Positions 1 through 8,314 of a stretch of 38,136 nt of DNA are shown here, piece by piece. The position numbers and the translations under genes are program-made. The stretch comes from Deltaproteobacteria bacterium. Lineage in GTDB: Bacteria > Bdellovibrionota_C > UBA2361 > SZUA-149 > JAITKM01. The first letter of the stretch is position 1. Each line of letters begins with the position of its first letter. The notes below the pieces were generated by a model. That model ran no database searches. It had not been told where the DNA came from and saw only the letters and a list, made by a program, of their open reading frames with translations. The DNA lies in assembly GCA_031278395.1 (NCBI GenBank), contig JAITKM010000009.1, positions 1 through 38,136 of the forward strand, written 5' to 3'.

Positions 1-240
1 TAATTTGCTAAATGGAATTCTTTTTTTTACCATAATGTAAATTAGCTTTCGAATACATCCGAATCCTTGCCGCTTGGCGGGGAGCTTGTGATGTATGTTC
101 AAGGCTTTTCGCTAAAAGATCACAAGGGTCGTTATTCGGAATATGATCTGTCAACTCCCCGCTTCTTGCCTTTAGATTTATCAACTTTAGGTGTTATTGT
201 TTTAGCTAAAACACTATTCTATGGGTTTTATCTTTAAAAA

Positions 241-525
241 ATGAAGGACTGTATTGTAACAATGATTATGGTCATGTCTTTAGATGGAATTATTTCTAGA
301 TTCCCTGATGAAAGTGTAACAAACTGGACTTCTAAAGAAGACCATGATCATCTTTTAACGCTTGTGAGTCAGTATGATGCTGTATTAACAGGAAGAAAAT
401 CATTTATAAGTTTGTACTGTGATAAACCTCATTACATATTAACCAATGATAAAAATAAATTAGAATCTAATAAAGAAAGATGTATTAAATATATCTCTTT
501 CTCTAGTGCAGGGTTCTTTTTGTAG
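241..525 (+). pseudogene. RibD C-terminal/DHFR-like reductase, N-terminal fragment only (94 aa)
   Basis: MSLDGIIS...VTNWTSKEDHDHL...YDAVLTGRKSF resembles the RibD_C/DHFR fold N-terminus. The ORF stops at about half the normal length, inside a sequence similar to the repeat-element end. Confidence 0.6.
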
Positions 526-602
526 CCTTTAAACATTAATTTCCCTTATTAATTGTTTTTTACAATAGTGGTAGTTCCGTTATAAATTAAGATATTAATT
601 AT

Positions 603-1883
603 ATGACAAACATTAATTATTACAACCTCCATAATTACCATAGTCTAAATCCTGACGGCTCACCTTTTGAAGTTGTGGAACGAAAATTTAGAGGTCACCC
701 TGACTCTTTAGCAGATATAATTGCACAATCCTTTTCACAAAAATATATATACCAAGCATGGGATAAATTTCCTGAGTTAGAGCATAAATATTTTCCAAAT
801 TTTTCTGCAGATAAGGTAACGCTTACAGGTGCTAGTTCTTGTATTGAAAATAATCAAATTACAATCAAAAGCCCAGTACATGCCTTGTTGATAGGAAAAA
901 TTACTCAGAGTATAGGCAATATCGATATGGGGGTTGATAATTTATTTAAAGCTTCAATTGAAGAAAGTATGTCAACATGCCTGCATACAGATGACTACAA
1001 ACAGCACATTGCTCGTCAAATGTACGCCGTTAATTTGGCAGGGGTAGACCGTGGTAGACATTTTTATAATCCCCAAACTGTATCAGATTTAATAACTATA
1101 TTGCAAAAGGAAACGTTTGCTACAAGTACAGTGTATGTAGTTGCTTATGCACCTCTTAGCGTGACAGAAAAGCTCTCTATTTTTTTAGATAACTACACAA
1201 ACTCCCACGAATTTATCCTATCTTTTCCAGCAGTTGGATCTGATATTAAGGTGTTAATAAGGCGTAATGGATCAGAGTTTAATATTTCTTTGTGCCTTCC
1301 TGTTCGTCCTAAGATTATCAATACCATAGAAGGCTATAATAAAGTTATAAAATCTGCTACTGAGATGATTAAATTAGCTATTCTTAATTATCTAAAAAAC
1401 AGCGGATACGCTGATAATCCTAAGATCTACATACACGTAAATACGAAAGACACAGAAACAAAAAAATATTTTGCAGTATGGGGTACTGCATTATCCAAAG
1501 GAGACATTGGTGCAGTAGGTCGCGGGAACAGGCAACAAGGATTTATTAGTGGCATTCGACCAAGTACTAATGAAGCCATAAGTGGGAAAAACCCATACCA
1601 TTTCTCTGGTGTCATCTATCAAATTGTTGCAGATAGCATTGCAAATGAAATTTATAAAAAAACGAGATTGAAAAATATAGTATACATTACTGCTAATAAT
1701 GGTGACCCTTTAAAAAAGCCGAATTTAATAGATGTAATTCTCGAACCAGACGGTCATAACTTCAAGGTTATTATTGATAAAATCATTAATGATACACTTG
1801 ATAATTTAGATACATTACGTATGGAGTATATACTCCAAAATCCAATTGACCGCTTTATGAAACCAAAATCTTATTTACTATAG
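603..1883 (+). CDS. Archaeal-type S-adenosylmethionine synthetase (AdoMet synthetase, archaeal family)
   Basis: Motifs VVERKFRGHPDSLAD, YAPLSVTEKL, LPAVGSDIKV-like FPAVGSDIKV, GDIGAVGRGNRQQGFI and GKNPYHFSGVIYQIVAD match the archaeal MAT family, not bacterial MetK. Confidence 0.88.
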   Translation: MTNINYYNLHNYHSLNPDGSPFEVVERKFRGHPDSLADIIAQSFSQKYIYQAWDKFPELEHKYFPNFSADKVTLTGASSCIENNQITIKSPVHALLIGKITQSIGNIDMGVDNLFKASIEESMSTCLHTDDYKQHIARQMYAVNLAGVDRGRHFYNPQTVSDLITILQKETFATSTVYVVAYAPLSVTEKLSIFLDNYTNSHEFILSFPAVGSDIKVLIRRNGSEFNISLCLPVRPKIINTIEGYNKVIKSATEMIKLAILNYLKNSGYADNPKIYIHVNTKDTETKKYFAVWGTALSKGDIGAVGRGNRQQGFISGIRPSTNEAISGKNPYHFSGVIYQIVADSIANEIYKKTRLKNIVYITANNGDPLKKPNLIDVILEPDGHNFKVIIDKIINDTLDNLDTLRMEYILQNPIDRFMKPKSYLL

Positions 1884-1885
1884 AA

Positions 1886-3310
1886 ATGGCTAAAAAAATT
1901 GTTACGAGAAGTGGAATCACACCAGTTGGTAGTCCACAATACAGGATCAATAGGTTACGATATCACTTACTTGCTTATTCAATTTCGCAATCTGCCAAAT
2001 TAAATAGATTTGAGTCGAAATATATAATTCGTTGTGATGATACAAATGCGGAGACATCTAACCATTCATTTTTGTATGCATATTTAGATGTTCTGAAAAA
2101 CATTGGAGTTTGTCCCGACATGTGGCCGTACGATCGTGATGAAAATGGATATAGCTTGTTTCAATCTGAGCGCACTGATATTTATCAAACTTATATTCAA
2201 CAACTTATTAGTGATGGATTGGCGTATATAGATATAACCGGAGCAATCTTTTTCGACACAGGTGCGTTTGAAAGGAAATTTCGACATTTGATACAAGATG
2301 GAAAAATACTAATCCCAGATATGTCCATGGGCATGCTGTCAGTTGATATTCGTACATCATTGAACAATAGAAGCGGACAAATGGATTTGGTGCCATTCCC
2401 ATTAACAAGATCAAATGGCTCTTCACTCTTTAATATTGCATCACCAGTGGATGATGCTTTGCTCGGTGTTACACATGTTGTTCGGAATAAAGGAAAGCTA
2501 AGTTTACTTCATAATCAGGAAATGGTTCGAATTGCTCTTGGATTTCCTGAGTTAATATATGTGCACACCCCTCTAATCGTCGACAACGCTGGTATGAAGT
2601 TAGTCTACGATGAGTATTATGGCGAAGCTACTTATCAAAATTTTATTGAGCATGGCATTCTTTCAAAAGGACTTATCTCTTATTTACTATCTTCGATCGC
2701 CGGCGCCCCTGAAAAATTTTACGAATCAATTGATGATTTTGTAAAATTAACAGATTTTACAAATATTCATAAAGCAAACACAACTTTTGTCCCAGCGATA
2801 CTGGAAGAACATAATAAAAAAGCAATTAAAATTTCTTCTGAACAAGAATATGAGTTAGCATTACAAAATTATTTAAACATTTTTGATGATAAAGCATTAA
2901 GACTTTTTGTTACAAATATGGACATAAAACACTTATTATTTCAATCGAAACGAAGTTTTGCAGAATGTTCAAAAATTATTAAATGTGTACTTGATCCACA
3001 ATATAATCAAACTAAACCAGAATTAAAACAATTAATCAATTTACTTTTAAATAAGTTTTCTGAAATTGCAATAAAGGTCAAATTATCCGCTGATGATTTA
3101 TTAAACGAAAAAGTTATAGACTCGTTCAAAGTACAAAAGAAGGAGTATTTTCAAGCAATACGATATATATTGACAGGCGAATATTTTGGTTATGATTTGC
3201 ATGAAATCATCAAATATTTATCTAAGAAAGATTTAATAAGAAAAAGACTTGAAACAGCAAAAGAGTGCATAAGGGATTTAGGCGAAGGTAAATATGCTAA
3301 TGTTATATAA
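1886..3310 (+). CDS. Glutamyl-tRNA synthetase paralogue with degenerate class I signature motifs
   Basis: IIRCDDTNAETSNHS (RIEDTD-like region), FQSERTDIYQTYIQQLISDGLAY, GMKLVYDEYYGEATYQNFIEHGILSKGLISYLL (GKKLSKRHG region) and C-terminal KVQKKEYFQAIRYILTGEYFGYDLHEIIKYLSKKDLIRKRLE resemble GluRS across its length. Confidence 0.82.
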   Translation: MAKKIVTRSGITPVGSPQYRINRLRYHLLAYSISQSAKLNRFESKYIIRCDDTNAETSNHSFLYAYLDVLKNIGVCPDMWPYDRDENGYSLFQSERTDIYQTYIQQLISDGLAYIDITGAIFFDTGAFERKFRHLIQDGKILIPDMSMGMLSVDIRTSLNNRSGQMDLVPFPLTRSNGSSLFNIASPVDDALLGVTHVVRNKGKLSLLHNQEMVRIALGFPELIYVHTPLIVDNAGMKLVYDEYYGEATYQNFIEHGILSKGLISYLLSSIAGAPEKFYESIDDFVKLTDFTNIHKANTTFVPAILEEHNKKAIKISSEQEYELALQNYLNIFDDKALRLFVTNMDIKHLLFQSKRSFAECSKIIKCVLDPQYNQTKPELKQLINLLLNKFSEIAIKVKLSADDLLNEKVIDSFKVQKKEYFQAIRYILTGEYFGYDLHEIIKYLSKKDLIRKRLETAKECIRDLGEGKYANVI

Positions 3311-3334
3311 GTCTTATTTTTATGGTATTGCCAA

Positions 3335-4034
3335 ATGCAAAACAAACATAATTCAATTATAGTTTTTGACATTGACTGGACACTTGTGCACGGATTAAAC
3401 CTTACGCATAGCGCGAGTTTTAGATATATGTTTGAATATGTGTTCAAGCTTAAAAACATAAATGTTTATGATATACGACCGCATGGAATGACGGATTTAC
3501 AAATAATTTTTGAAATACTGAAAATTCACAATTTATCGAATAAATTCACAAAAAAGCGATTAAATGCAGCAATCAAATTAATGGGAGATTACTACATAGA
3601 TAATTCACATACAGAACATATCAGGCTGATGCCTGGTGTAAAAAATCTGCTAGATATTCTAAAAAATACTGGACATCTCTTGGGTGTTTTGTCTGGAAAT
3701 ATAGAAAGGATAGGAAAACAAAAATTGTTAAATGCCTCAATATCAGAATATTTTTCTTTTGGCGCTTTTGGCAACATGTCTGTATCACGATCCAAATTAG
3801 TATACTTCGCAGAGAAAGACATGCTAAGACATGGGATTAATGGACGAAAAGATCAATTCGTTATTATTGGTGATTCGATACGAAATATTGAATGTGCAAA
3901 AAAATCAAAAATCCTGTCAATTGGTGTAGCAACCGGGGGCTTATTCAAAAGAAGAAATACAATATGCTGGTGCAGATTTGGTGATTGATACATTGGAAGA
4001 AGTAGGCGCTGTCATGCAATTTATTTCACGCTGA
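3335..4034 (+). CDS. HAD-superfamily hydrolase with a probable 1-nt frameshift near 3935-3939 (track ORF ends at 3988)
   Basis: FDIDWTLVHG, LSGN and IIGDSIRNIECAKKSKILSIGVATG are HAD motifs. Dropping one G from GGGGG restores GVATGAYSKEEIQYAGADLVIDTLEEVGAVMQFISR*. Confidence 0.75.
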
Positions 4035-4598
4035 TGATGAATTTGCATCATCCACATACTCGTTTGATATAATAATGTCATATGAAGTTATGATTTTTTC
4101 CACTACGTAATCGATTGACAAAGTTGTATTGTCTATAACAAAACTGTCACGTTCAGGTACTTGTAAAAAAGGATTAATTTTCGATAAATATGATTTAAGA
4201 GCATCAGTACCGTACAATTTGAGATAATTTTTCCTGTCTGGCTCAGCTATTCTAGCTTTTAATGCGTCTAGACTAGCTTTGAGCTGTACAAGATATACAG
4301 TGCCACCTCTTTTTTCATAAATATCAATATATTTTCTAAGTAGACAATCTTTATCACCGCTTTCGTAAACAAAAGTAAAAATTATATCGAGATTACTATC
4401 TGCAGCTATAGTAAATAAAAGGACTCTAACTGTATCTAAGGCAGCCCAGAATGGCTTGCTCCATACTTCAAAAAAAGAAGCTAGCAAATCCACTGTGAGG
4501 TGATGGTGAAATAGTTTAAATTTCGTCTTCAATGCTAGTTTTTTTGCTACGGTAAGTTTACCAACTCCAGGAGGACCGTATATTATTATCATTTTCAT
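4026..4598 (-). CDS. Small P-loop nucleotide kinase-like protein (shikimate kinase/AAA_33-like)
   Basis: N-terminal Walker A IIYGPPGVGKLTVAKKLA; overall size and layout of small kinases. Confidence 0.65.
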   Translation of the reverse strand: MKMIIIYGPPGVGKLTVAKKLALKTKFKLFHHHLTVDLLASFFEVWSKPFWAALDTVRVLLFTIAADSNLDIIFTFVYESGDKDCLLRKYIDIYEKRGGTVYLVQLKASLDALKARIAEPDRKNYLKLYGTDALKSYLSKINPFLQVPERDSFVIDNTTLSIDYVVEKIITSYDIIISNEYVDDANSSSA

Positions 4599-4692
4599 AG
4601 TTCAAAATATAAGTGGTTGGTATTTTCGTATTTAAAAAAAATAGAGAAGTTAAATGTCTACATCAGTAGATAAAAATTCAAAAGAAAAAAGA

Positions 4693-4754
4693 GTGTCCTC
4701 TAGTTTTTTTTATTACAGCAAGCTATAATAAAAAACCTTATTGTTGGAGGACAC
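4693..4754. repeat. Imperfect inverted repeat with GTGTCCTC/GAGGACAC ends
   Basis: gtgtcctc (4693-4700) pairs with gaggacac (4747-4754); an inner arm gttttttttattacagc pairs with gctataataaaaaac. Confidence 0.6.
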
Positions 4755-4831
4755 GCACAACATCATAACCTTTCCAAAACTTGCGCTAACGTAATTGCTT
4801 ACAAAAAACACACCAATCTAGTAAGACAGTA

Positions 4832-5455
4832 TTACGAGTTTGTTTCCGAAAGTATTATGAAGCTACCTTCTTTTAGAGTGACAACATTTCTCCCATCAGC
4901 ATTCGATTTCATAAGGTCATCGACATCATCCCAGAAAATCTGAGATTTATCGACGTCACCGTTATGAATGAATGTCGATCGATAGTGAGTAGCAATTACA
5001 ATCGGCAATAAACCTAACCCTTGTGCCAATTGAGGCGTTACGTCGGTAACAACATAATTCGAAGACAACATATATGCCCCTGCAGAGGATCCGACAATGG
5101 TTTTCCCAGATAGGTTGACCTGCCAGCCATTGACCTTTGCAAGTCTATTAATCAAGTCTTTGGTTGAGCCACCGCGAAACACAATGACATTTGCCCAAGC
5201 AACTTGCTTAATGAAATTGTTCAGATCAGCATTATCAAAAAATAGTGATACCCTATCATTGAATAATGTTATCTGACGCTTATCGTCTTCAAAACCAGTC
5301 TGCCACTTATCAAAAGGCATCGCAAAGCAACAAATCAAGACGTTCGCTGTTTTACGATCACCGATTATTGCTCTATAGAAAGCACTGCCGTTGTCAGGAG
5401 TTTTTTTCATAACCCCCCCTCCAAGTACGTACGTGATTGTATTTGAATTATTCAT
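4832..5455 (-). CDS. Peptidase S51 (peptidase E/cyanophycinase-like) family protein
   Basis: FRGGSTKDLINRL, IVGSSAGAYMLSSNYVVTD (nucleophile-elbow GSSAGA) and IATHYRS. Start reassigned from 5503 to the internal Met (MNNSNTITYVLGGGV). Confidence 0.75.
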   Translation of the reverse strand: MNNSNTITYVLGGGVMKKTPDNGSAFYRAIIGDRKTANVLICCFAMPFDKWQTGFEDDKRQITLFNDRVSLFFDNADLNNFIKQVAWANVIVFRGGSTKDLINRLAKVNGWQVNLSGKTIVGSSAGAYMLSSNYVVTDVTPQLAQGLGLLPIVIATHYRSTFIHNGDVDKSQIFWDDVDDLMKSNADGRNVVTLKEGSFIILSETNS

Positions 5456-5704
5456 CGTTTTTTTGTTGCGCGTTAACGCAAAGAAAAAGGATTTAAAAAA
5501 CAAAAAAGTAAAACCATTTTACTTATAAGTCTGTTTTTCGAAATTGAAGTTATTTTATCAAAAAATAAGTCAATTACGAAGCGTCGATAACTATATTATA
5601 AAAACACAAAAGTAAATTTTTTGAGTATAGAAAAAATAACTCCTCGAGATATATAATAAATTAGTATATTTTTTATTAGCGTCCAATTTTTGGGTTTTTC
5701 TTTT

Positions 5705-5762
5705 TTCTGGTACAGGGTTACTTTTGGAGTGTTTAAATTATGAAAAGAGGGTTACACCAGAA
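5705..5762. repeat. Degenerate copy or end of the TCTGGTATGGGGTTACTTT repeat family
   Basis: ttctggtacagggttactttt at 5705-5725; distal side ends gggttacaccagaa. Confidence 0.5.
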
Positions 5763-5829
5763 TAATATAATTCTCAAATTAAAGATTTATTTAGTAATGA
5801 AAAACAGATGATCAGATATTTTAAGATAT

Positions 5830-6855
5830 TTGAAGAACGTTTTTATAAGATCAAATAAAATGCATAAAATTAATTCTGCTAAAGAAAAACTTTTTGTTGA
5901 ACGTCTATCTAAAATATTTTATCTTCCTCAAGATAAAATATATCAAAACTTTTCTTCTAAGAAAAGATTTTCTGGGAGAGTTAATACTTTAAAAATTAGC
6001 GCAGATGAATTTTATAGTTTAGCTGAAAAAGAAAATTTAAAATTAACTCCATTAGATTGGTATCCTGATGGATTTTATTTTTCATCCCCTAAATCTGAAA
6101 TAGCACAACATAGATTATTTAAATTAGGTCTGGGATTTATTCAAAATGCTTCAAGTTTTTTACCAGTGCTGGGACTTAAACCAGCTAAAGGAGAAAAAAT
6201 ATTAGATGTATGCGCATCACCAGGAGCAAAAGCTTCACATATAGCTGCATTAACTCAAAACGATATTTTTCTATGGGTCAACGATGGTATTTCTTCAAGA
6301 TTAAAAGAAATTGAAGAGGTGAGAAATTTATTAGGTTTTAAATATGACGTAATAACATCCTTTCCAGGTCAATATATTGACAAGTTTATCAACGAAAAAT
6401 TTAATAAAATTTTGGTTGATGCTCAATGTACAGGGGAAGCAATGATTGATTTATTGAAAGCCAATTCTTTGCATTATTGGAATCTTCAACGGATTAAAAA
6501 ATATCATTATTTACAACTAAAAATACTTAAAAATTCCTTTAAATTACTCAAACCTGGTGGAGTCTTAGTTTATTCAACCTGCTCTTTTGCACCTGAAGAA
6601 AATGAGGCTGTTATTTCTGAATTTCTAAGAGATACTAATGATGTAATTGTTGATTCATTAATTTTTGATACTACTGCTACTAGAGAGGGGATTATCAATT
6701 TTGATAAAATGACGTATGACAAACGAGTTCAAAATGCACTTAGAATTTTTCCAGAAGAGTATCTGGTAGTTTTTTTTGTTTGTAGATTAAGAAAGGTCGA
6801 TTCTAACAATAAAACTGGATGTGTTGTAAATATTTCCCCTGGTGAGGTCGATTAA
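5830..6855 (+). CDS. NOL1/NOP2/Sun-family RNA m5C methyltransferase (RsmB/RsmF-like)
   Basis: FIQNASSFLPVL, ILDVCASPGAKASHIA, LVDAQCTGEAM and LVYSTCSFAPEENEAVI match this family's motifs. Confidence 0.85.
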   Translation: MKNVFIRSNKMHKINSAKEKLFVERLSKIFYLPQDKIYQNFSSKKRFSGRVNTLKISADEFYSLAEKENLKLTPLDWYPDGFYFSSPKSEIAQHRLFKLGLGFIQNASSFLPVLGLKPAKGEKILDVCASPGAKASHIAALTQNDIFLWVNDGISSRLKEIEEVRNLLGFKYDVITSFPGQYIDKFINEKFNKILVDAQCTGEAMIDLLKANSLHYWNLQRIKKYHYLQLKILKNSFKLLKPGGVLVYSTCSFAPEENEAVISEFLRDTNDVIVDSLIFDTTATREGIINFDKMTYDKRVQNALRIFPEEYLVVFFVCRLRKVDSNNKTGCVVNISPGEVD

Positions 6856-6863
6856 ATATTTCC

Positions 6864-7018
6864 CCTGGTGCAGGGTTACTTTTAATCATAAGTTTCGGTG
6901 GGAACTTTTAAAAAATTGAAACGATGAAGTAAGATTTAGAGCATTTTTTTTCAATCAGAAAATCATAACAAAAACATAAAGTTAAGAATTAGCTTAAAGT
7001 AACCCCATACCAGAATTA
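6864..7018. mobile_element. Inverted-repeat (MITE-like) element, subfamily B, between convergent methyltransferase and rdgB
   Basis: Left end cctggtgcagggttactttt; right end aaagtaaccccataccagaatta. Internal sequence resembles 17366-17470. Confidence 0.7.
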
Positions 7019-7642
7019 CGTTAGCTCGGTGGCTGATAACCCCATACCAGAATTAAAACCAGAATTAAACTCCTTCAAGGCGTTAGCTCGGTGACTGATA
7101 GTATTTTTTAAGTTGTTATCCATTTCAGCAAAAGTCTGGTTGTATCCATCGGGAACAAAAATTGGGTCGTAACCAAAACCATACTCACCACGTGCGGGCT
7201 GGACTATTCTCCCAAAAACTCGACCAACTGCTACAGTTTGAACCACCCCTACTGGAGAAGCAACAACAATACAACATTCAAAATGAGCAGAATTATCATT
7301 TGGAGTTTTTTCCGCCATCTCTGCCCAGATACGCTTAAAAGCAACTGGATACCCATCTTCCTTTACACCAAAAGAACGAGCTGATAAAATTCCAGGTCTG
7401 TTGCCTAACCCATGAATACACAACCCACTATCATCACTTATTGCTTGCAAACCCGTTAGTTGCGCCGCACTTACTGCTTTAATACTAGCATTCCTTTCAA
7501 AAGTATCCGCTGTTTCTTCAACATTATAAACACTTATCAATTCTCCAACCGGCACAACTTCATATCCAAGCGGAGACAAAATCTCCTGAAATTCTTTGAT
7601 TTTCCCCTTATTATTTGAAGCAAGAACAATTCTTTTATTCAT
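7016..7642 (-). CDS. rdgB: Non-canonical purine NTP pyrophosphatase (RdgB/HAM1)
   Basis: IVLASNNKGKIKEFQEIL, AISDDSGLCIHGL, GYGFGYDPIFVPDGYNQTFAEM and NTISHRANALKEF. Confidence 0.93.
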   Translation of the reverse strand: MNKRIVLASNNKGKIKEFQEILSPLGYEVVPVGELISVYNVEETADTFERNASIKAVSAAQLTGLQAISDDSGLCIHGLGNRPGILSARSFGVKEDGYPVAFKRIWAEMAEKTPNDNSAHFECCIVVASPVGVVQTVAVGRVFGRIVQPARGEYGFGYDPIFVPDGYNQTFAEMDNNLKNTISHRANALKEFNSGFNSGMGLSATELT

Positions 7643-7747
7643 TTATTTTCTATGAAATTAATTCTAAAAACATCCGATAGGCACGCCGTAAATAAATAAA
7701 ACTAATTATTTGGAACAGGTAAAACTTAAAACTCATGAAACAATTTT

Positions 7748-8314
7748 ATGGATGTTCAAAACGCAAGCTACTTACCCTTAAATTATCAATCAGTCAATCG
7801 CTATCTGACAGAAGCAAGTTTAAAACTCTCAACTATCGACAATTCAAAAATTGCATTTCAACCACTGTCCATTAACCTTTTTAATAGTGTTGATTTACAA
7901 ACAGAACTACAGCAAACACTTATTTCAAACTTTATTACTTTAACTCAAGACAGCATCTTTGAAAATTTTCAAAACTTACAAAAACTACAGTTTACTAAAT
8001 TCATAGATCATATAACTACCCCTGTTCTAGCCCTTTTGTCCTTAGACGATATTTTTCAAACAAACAACAGACCTCATACCAATCATACAGAAAATATCAG
8101 CCAGCTTTTTAATCCAAACATAAATTATACCTGGCTTAACCAAACATCCACCAACCTCAGGCGTCCATTAAGACAACAGTTGTTTCATAAAACCAAACCA
8201 CAAGATTATCAGAAGAAAAGAAAGCCTCAGAAAAATAAGCTTCAAAATAGTTTCTTAGGTAAACTGTTCGCGAAATTCTTAAAAAAGCTCACCAAAAATT
8301 TATTAGAATACTAA
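7748..8314 (+). CDS. Hypothetical protein with strongly basic C-terminus
   Basis: 188-aa ORF with no recognised family. It overlaps the 3' end of dgkA by 26 nt. Confidence 0.45.
   Translation: MDVQNASYLPLNYQSVNRYLTEASLKLSTIDNSKIAFQPLSINLFNSVDLQTELQQTLISNFITLTQDSIFENFQNLQKLQFTKFIDHITTPVLALLSLDDIFQTNNRPHTNHTENISQLFNPNINYTWLNQTSTNLRRPLRQQLFHKTKPQDYQKKRKPQKNKLQNSFLGKLFAKFLKKLTKNLLEY

Noticed and set aside
1-236. Short plus-strand frame (MYVQGFSLKDHKGRYSEYDLSTPRFLPLDLSTLGVIVLAKTLFYGFYL*) before the RibD_C-like fragment
   Set aside because: Possible gene remnant, but too short and not assignable to a family.
1427-3822. Antisense ORFs at 1427-1615, 2084-2296, 2208-2426, 3190-3459 and 3592-3822
   Set aside because: Antisense to well-supported MAT, GluRS-like and HAD coding frames; no recognisable domains.
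5466-5481. Palindrome ttgcgcgttaacgcaa upstream of the S51 peptidase start as an operator
   Set aside because: Short, single occurrence noticed; no supporting regulator or second site.
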